From positions 1-16,293 of the forward strand of contig CALXZW010000021.1 in NCBI GenBank assembly GCA_944393345.1: DNA of 16,293 nucleotides. The letters are read 5' to 3'. The notes under the pieces are model-generated. The model was given only the letters and a program-made list of their open reading frames with translations. It was not told where the DNA came from and searched no databases. Origin of the DNA: an uncultured Clostridia bacterium. GTDB lineage: Bacteria > Bacillota > Clostridia > TANB77 > CAG-508. The position numbers were made by a program, and so were the translations under genes. This document shows positions 13,120-16,293 of this stretch, in pieces. Numbering within the stretch: position 1 is the stretch's first letter; the number at the start of each line of letters is the position of its first letter.

Positions 13120-14424
13120 TTATTTGATAATTTTTAATATCGTATCCAACTTTTTCGGTTTTACATTATCAATTTCAATTATTTTTTCTATTTGCTCTAA
13201 AGCTTTTTTAGATTTTTCTTGATCATTTGCATATATATAACCTATTATTTCTTTTTCTTTTACTTTTTCTGAAACTTTCTTATCTAATATAATACCAACT
13301 GTATAATCGATTTTATCTTCTTTTTTTATTCTTCCTGCTCCTAAATAACAAGCTATTTTTCCTATTTTGCTTGCATCTATTCTATTTATATATCCTTCTT
13401 TTTTAGATATTATTGGAATTCCATATTTAGCTTTTTCAAATTTATCTGTATTTTCTATATATGAAATATCTCCTTCTTGCATTTTAACAAGTTCTATGAA
13501 TTTTCTATATGCTTTTCCATTTTCTATATTTTGTAACATTTTCTTCTTATTTTCTTCTATATTTTCTCCTAGATTCGAAAGTTTCATCATATATGCACCT
13601 AATTCTAAAACAACTTGTTTCAAATCTTCTGGCATATTACCTTTTAAAAAATTTATTGCTTCAATAACTTCTAATGTATTTCCAACAGCCCACCCCAGTG
13701 GCTCGTCCATATTTGTTAAAATACATACTGTTTCTCTATTTGCGAGTTTTCCTATTTCTATCATTTCTTCTGCTAATTTAGTGGCACTTTCTATATCTTT
13801 CATAAACGCTCCACTTCCAACTGTTATATCTAATACAATTTTTTGAGCACCACTTGCTATTTTTTTACTCATTATACTTGATGCAATTAGTGGTATACTT
13901 TCTATACAAGCTGTGCTATCTCTTAATGCATATAATTTTTTATCTGCTGGAGCTAAGTTCATAGTTTGTGCAATTAAACTTATCCCAATTTCATTTACAT
14001 TATTTATAAACTTATCCACTGACAATGTAGTTTTATACCCCGGTATAGATTCTAGTTTGTCTATTGTTCCTCCAGTAAAACCTAATCCTCTTCCTGACAT
14101 TTTAGCAACAGGCACTCCCAAAGACGCAACTAATGGTAATAAAATTAAAGATACTTTGTCACCCACTCCACCACTAGAATGTTTGTCTACTATAGTTTTA
14201 TTTAATTTTGATAAATCTAGTATTTCACCTGAATGAGCCATTGCTAATGTTAAATCTGTTGTTTCTTGTTTTGTCATTCCTTTTATAAATATTGCCATTA
14301 TTAAGCTAGATGCTTGATAATCTGGTATTTCATTATTAGTATAACCATTTATAAAAAATTCAATTTCATCTTTACTTAATACTTTTCCATTTCTTTTTTT
14401 TTCAATAATTTCTAATATATTCAT
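13120..14424 (-). CDS. pdp: Pyrimidine-nucleoside phosphorylase
   Basis: This enzyme cleaves uridine, thymidine or deoxyuridine with phosphate to give the base and (deoxy)ribose-1-phosphate, in nucleoside salvage. The 434 residues start MNILEIIEKKRNGK and carry PDYQ at the end of the first helical part, KHSSGGVGDK (81-90, phosphate site) and the thymidine/pyrimidine phosphorylase signature SGRGLGFTGGTIDKLE (110-125). They continue with LYALRDSTA and the C-terminal domain, the usual length for Pdp/DeoA. A longer reading from a GTG at 14436 overlaps nothing, but it begins directly after the rnhB stop and would add MKRY. I prefer the ATG at 14424 because it aligns with the family start and has AGGTG and AAAAGG upstream. 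It is the last gene of the pilin-like/rnhB/pdp transcript, 12 bp after rnhB. Choice between pdp and deoA (thymidine-specific) is not certain; the Firmicutes context favours pdp. Confidence 0.92.
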   Translation of the reverse strand: MNILEIIEKKRNGKVLSKDEIEFFINGYTNNEIPDYQASSLIMAIFIKGMTKQETTDLTLAMAHSGEILDLSKLNKTIVDKHSSGGVGDKVSLILLPLVASLGVPVAKMSGRGLGFTGGTIDKLESIPGYKTTLSVDKFINNVNEIGISLIAQTMNLAPADKKLYALRDSTACIESIPLIASSIMSKKIASGAQKIVLDITVGSGAFMKDIESATKLAEEMIEIGKLANRETVCILTNMDEPLGWAVGNTLEVIEAINFLKGNMPEDLKQVVLELGAYMMKLSNLGENIEENKKKMLQNIENGKAYRKFIELVKMQEGDISYIENTDKFEKAKYGIPIISKKEGYINRIDASKIGKIACYLGAGRIKKEDKIDYTVGIILDKKVSEKVKEKEIIGYIYANDQEKSKKALEQIEKIIEIDNVKPKKLDTILKIIK

Positions 14425-14436
14425 ATACCTTTTCAC

Positions 14437-15066
14437 CTATTTTTTAATATTTTTAGTAAAACTTCTTCTATGTATAGGACATAATCCATATTCTCTTATT
14501 GCTTCCATATGTTTGGCTGTTCCATAACCTTTATGTGTTATAAATCCATATTGTGGATATACCTTATCCCATTCTCTCATTATTCTATCCCTTGTTACTT
14601 TAGCTAAAATTGATGCTGCTGCTATACTATAACATTTAGCATCACCTTTTATTATTGACTCATATGGAATTTGCCTTGTATTTATTTTTTCTAAAGCATC
14701 GACTATTATTAAATCTGGTTTAATTTCTAATTCATCAATTACTTTAGTCACACCAGATTTTGTTGCATTTAAAATATTTATTTCATCAATAACATCTTGA
14801 CCAATTATCGCTACTGAATAACTTATTGCTTCTTCTATTATTAAATCATATAATTTTTCTCTCTTTTTTTCAGAAACTTTTTTTGAATCATTTACTCCTT
14901 CTATCATTGAATCTTCAGGCATTATAACCCCTGCTATAACAACAGGCCCTGCTAATGGACCTCTTCCTGCTTCATCTATTCCACAAATATTTTTAAAACC
15001 TTTTGTATGTAAATCCTTTTCTATTTCTTTTAACATTGTTAGTCTTTCTATTTCTTTATCTTTCAT
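14437..15066 (-). CDS. rnhB: Ribonuclease HII
   Basis: RNase HII cuts RNA in RNA-DNA hybrids and starts removal of single ribonucleotides from DNA. The 209 residues contain GIDEAGRGPLAGPVV (29-43) with the catalytic Asp31-Glu32, NDSKK (59-63), IIVDAL (Asp123) and GDAKCYSIAAASILAKVTRDR (from 141, a further metal-ligand Asp), then the GYGTAKH and HRRSF C-terminal signatures. I set the start at ATG 15066, which has AAAAGGGA at normal spacing. A longer frame beginning at 15126 would run back across the pilin-like gene and lacks such a site. The gap to the upstream gene is 13 bp and the stop TAG touches the pdp ribosome binding region, so translation is probably coupled. Confidence 0.95.
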   Translation of the reverse strand: MKDKEIERLTMLKEIEKDLHTKGFKNICGIDEAGRGPLAGPVVIAGVIMPEDSMIEGVNDSKKVSEKKREKLYDLIIEEAISYSVAIIGQDVIDEINILNATKSGVTKVIDELEIKPDLIIVDALEKINTRQIPYESIIKGDAKCYSIAAASILAKVTRDRIMREWDKVYPQYGFITHKGYGTAKHMEAIREYGLCPIHRRSFTKNIKK

Positions 15067-15079
15067 ATTTTTCCCTTTT

Positions 15080-15586
15080 CTACAATTCAATATTTTGTAA
15101 ATCTGTAAGTGAATATTTTCCTTCATATCCCATTGTGTTATATATTTCTACTTTATTTTCTCCTTCATTAAATTCTATTAAATATTCACCATTTTCATTT
15201 CCTATTTCTATTTTATCTAACCCCAATTTAGACAATGTATCATTTGTAACATAATAAAAATTTTCATTTACAGTTATGCCATTTGGTATTATCAAATCTG
15301 TTTTATCAGAAACTTTTATTAATTTATATTCATCTATATAAATTTGATTTCTTACTTCATTTTTTTTAGCCTCATCTGGATTTATTCCCATTTTAAATGT
15401 TGCATTTTCTACACATTCTTTAGCTTTAGCTTGAATTAATAACATATTTGTTTTTAAACTTTCTAATTTTTCTTTTTGTATTACTTCTTTACCATTAAAA
15501 TATCCAATACTTGCTATAATAGATAATACAATAATAGTTATTACTAATACAATCAATGTCACACCTTTTTCTTCTTTTTTTATCAT
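15080..15586 (-). CDS. Pilin-like (type IV prepilin N-terminal) secreted or anchored protein
   Basis: This 168-residue protein starts with a short basic head MIKKEEKG, then VTLIVLVITIIVLSIIASIGYF, the class III (prepilin peptidase) signal in which cleavage after Gly8 would leave Val1 of a hydrophobic stalk helix. The residue at +5 is Val where Glu is usual, which would make it a minor or pseudopilin-like protein or a mere membrane anchor. The remaining about 130 residues look like a soluble, Asn/Glu/Lys-rich globular head with a single Cys; I recognise no other domain. The start at ATG 15586 has AAAGGTGG at good spacing; an upstream GTG at 15595 is inside that site. It is the first gene of the rnhB-pdp transcript. 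No prepilin peptidase, pilus ATPase or other pilin is in the window, so its partner system is unknown. Confidence 0.75.
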   Translation of the reverse strand: MIKKEEKGVTLIVLVITIIVLSIIASIGYFNGKEVIQKEKLESLKTNMLLIQAKAKECVENATFKMGINPDEAKKNEVRNQIYIDEYKLIKVSDKTDLIIPNGITVNENFYYVTNDTLSKLGLDKIEIGNENGEYLIEFNEGENKVEIYNTMGYEGKYSLTDLQNIEL

Positions 15587-15608
15587 ATTTACCACCTTTT
15601 TTTGTTTT

Positions 15609-15637
15609 ATTATATATTTTTATTATATTTTTTTCAA
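15609..15637 (-). promoter_or_regulatory. Promoter of the pilin-like/rnhB/pdp operon
   Basis: On the minus strand TTGAAA (complement of 15632-15637) and TATAAT (complement of 15609-15614) are 17 bp apart, giving a start near 15602 and a very short leader. Confidence 0.78.
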
Positions 15638-15673
15638 TAAATAATAAAAATATCTATAAATTTTTTTATTATT

Positions 15674-15690
15674 TTCACAAATAATTCACA
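15674..15690 (+). promoter_or_regulatory. Direct repeat TTCACA-N5-TTCACA upstream of htrA
   Basis: Two identical TTCACA hexamers (15674-15679 and 15685-15690) are spaced 11 bp start to start, one helical turn. This is the layout bound by OmpR-family response regulators, and the hexamer fits the TT(A/C/T)ACA form of Bacillus PhoP boxes. The second copy ends 20 bp before the TATAAT of htrA, where a good -35 is lacking. Confidence 0.5.
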
Positions 15691-15695
15691 TTTAT

Positions 15696-15716
15696 ATTGT
15701 ATTATACAATTATAAT
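15696..15716 (+). promoter_or_regulatory. htrA -10 element with adjoining palindrome
   Basis: TATAAT at 15711-15716 is a consensus -10, without a recognisable -35 at 17 bp. Directly before it is a 15-bp palindrome ATTGTAT-T-ATACAAT (15696-15710) that would lie in the spacer of the promoter, a classical repressor position. Transcription would start near 15723, about 25 nt before the start codon. Confidence 0.5.
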
Positions 15717-15747
15717 TTTTATAAAATATATTTAGGAGGTCATTTCA

Positions 15748-16293
15748 ATGGAAGAAAATGAAAAAAATAACACAAGTACATTTAAAACAGTTCAAAATCC
15801 TTCATCATATAGTTCAATGACACATGAAAGCAAAAAAAATAAATCTGGATTGGGTTTTGGAAAAGGTTTTTTACTACCTTTTTTTAGTGGAGTATTAGGA
15901 TGTTCTGTAGTAATTGGAACTTGTTTTGGTATTCCATCAATAAAAGAAAAAATTTTAACTAATGATAACTTTAGTGGATCTACTAATAATTCTAATAATT
16001 CTGGTTTAGTTAGCCAAGTATCTTTATCTAATTATTCAGATACATCTGTATATGCTGCTAACAAAATTTTACCTTCAATAGTAGGAATTACAGTTGAATA
16101 TAATGTAAATTCTATGATTTCTATTTTTGGAGGTCAAACACAAACTTCAACAGCAACTGCAACTGGGTCTGGAATTATTATTAGTGACGATGGCTATATT
16201 TTAACTAATAATCATATTGTTTCAACTTCATCTTCAGAATCTTTTTATCAAGTTTCTGAAGCAACTAAAATTACAGTAAATTTATTTAATGAT
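15748..16293 (+). CDS. HtrA/DegP-like membrane-anchored serine protease (3' end cut by window)
   Basis: This is a trypsin-like protease of the HtrA family that handles misfolded proteins at the outer face of the membrane. The 182 residues visible show a polar cytoplasmic head of about 37 residues, then one membrane segment (about 40-62, FLLPFFSGVLGCSVVIGTCF), a Ser/Asn-rich linker, and the start of the protease domain with LPSIVGITVEY (108-118) and the GSGIIISDDGYILTNNHIV motif (140-158), in which His156 is the catalytic histidine. The Asp, the GNSGGP serine and any PDZ domains lie beyond the end. AGGAGG precedes the ATG at good spacing. It is transcribed divergently from the pilin-like operon from a promoter that looks regulated by a response regulator, as htrA genes are in Bacillus (CssR) and streptococci (CiaR). 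Confidence 0.92.
   Translation, partial: MEENEKNNTSTFKTVQNPSSYSSMTHESKKNKSGLGFGKGFLLPFFSGVLGCSVVIGTCFGIPSIKEKILTNDNFSGSTNNSNNSGLVSQVSLSNYSDTSVYAANKILPSIVGITVEYNVNSMISIFGGQTQTSTATATGSGIIISDDGYILTNNHIVSTSSSESFYQVSEATKITVNLFND

Noticed and set aside
13367..14236. Plus-strand frames of 159 and 107 codons over pdp
   Set aside because: They are antisense shadows of the pyrimidine phosphorylase gene, with no supporting signals.
14425..14436. GTG start four codons upstream of the pdp ATG
   Set aside because: The GTG would leave the ribosome site inside rnhB codons at poor spacing, while the ATG at 14424 has AGGTG/AAAAGG at good spacing and agrees with the family start.
15067..15126. Longer rnhB start at 15126
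   Set aside because: It would overlap the pilin-like gene and lacks a Shine-Dalgarno, whereas ATG 15066 has AAAAGGGA.
1..16293. CRISPR array, tRNA, rRNA, insertion sequence, phage or defence genes
   Set aside because: No regularly spaced repeats, tRNA cloverleaf, rRNA segment, transposase, integrase or nuclease-defence protein was seen anywhere in the window.

Overview
This window comes from a very AT-rich, low-GC Gram-positive chromosome, most likely an uncultured or gut-type member of the Clostridia. The evidence is strong AGGAGG-type ribosome binding sites, A/T-ending codons, and a Firmicutes-style gene set: RNase J, the diadenylate cyclase CdaA, a DUF951 protein, pyrimidine-nucleoside phosphorylase, and HtrA with an N-terminal anchor. 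The exact genus cannot be read from the sequence. Almost everything is core housekeeping. I see no phage, insertion sequence, CRISPR array, tRNA or rRNA.

Layout. (1) Positions 1-518: the 3' part of the ribosome-assembly GTPase gene engB on the plus strand, ending in a strong hairpin terminator. (2) Positions 616-4965, minus strand: an RNA-centred operon rnj (RNase J), gltX (glutamyl-tRNA synthetase), a DUF951 protein and a cysteine-rich two-helix membrane protein. It is driven by a near-consensus promoter that overlaps the terminator of the next gene upstream, and it has a leader of about 200 nt. (3) Positions 4954-5985, minus: a monocistronic unit for an unrecognised coiled-coil protein with its own promoter and terminator. 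(4) Positions 6145-8573, minus: a TetR-family regulator followed by a long-chain acyl-CoA synthetase, probably a self-regulated fatty-acid activation unit. (5) Positions 8627-11151, plus: a large Lon-like AAA+ protease (LonB/YcbZ type), divergent from the TetR gene and convergent with truA. (6) Positions 11150-13113, minus: a 44-residue membrane peptide missed by ordinary gene calling, then cdaA (c-di-AMP synthesis), an intrinsic terminator, and truA (tRNA pseudouridine synthase), which is broken by a one-base frameshift. (7) Positions 13120-15637, minus: a pilin-like protein, rnhB (RNase HII) and pdp (pyrimidine-nucleoside phosphorylase), tightly packed from one promoter. (8) Positions 15674-16293, plus: the 5' part of an htrA-type membrane-anchored serine protease, preceded by two direct repeats spaced like an OmpR-family response-regulator site.

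The most useful second-look items are the frameshifted truA behind a terminator, the hairpin between the only good Shine-Dalgarno and the cdaA start, the unannotated 44-residue gene upstream of cdaA with no adjacent cdaR, the Cys-rich membrane protein with a perfect 12-bp inverted repeat abutting its ribosome binding site, and the paired TTCACA repeats at htrA. I did not find a convincing new multi-gene system, and these remain regulatory or small-protein leads.
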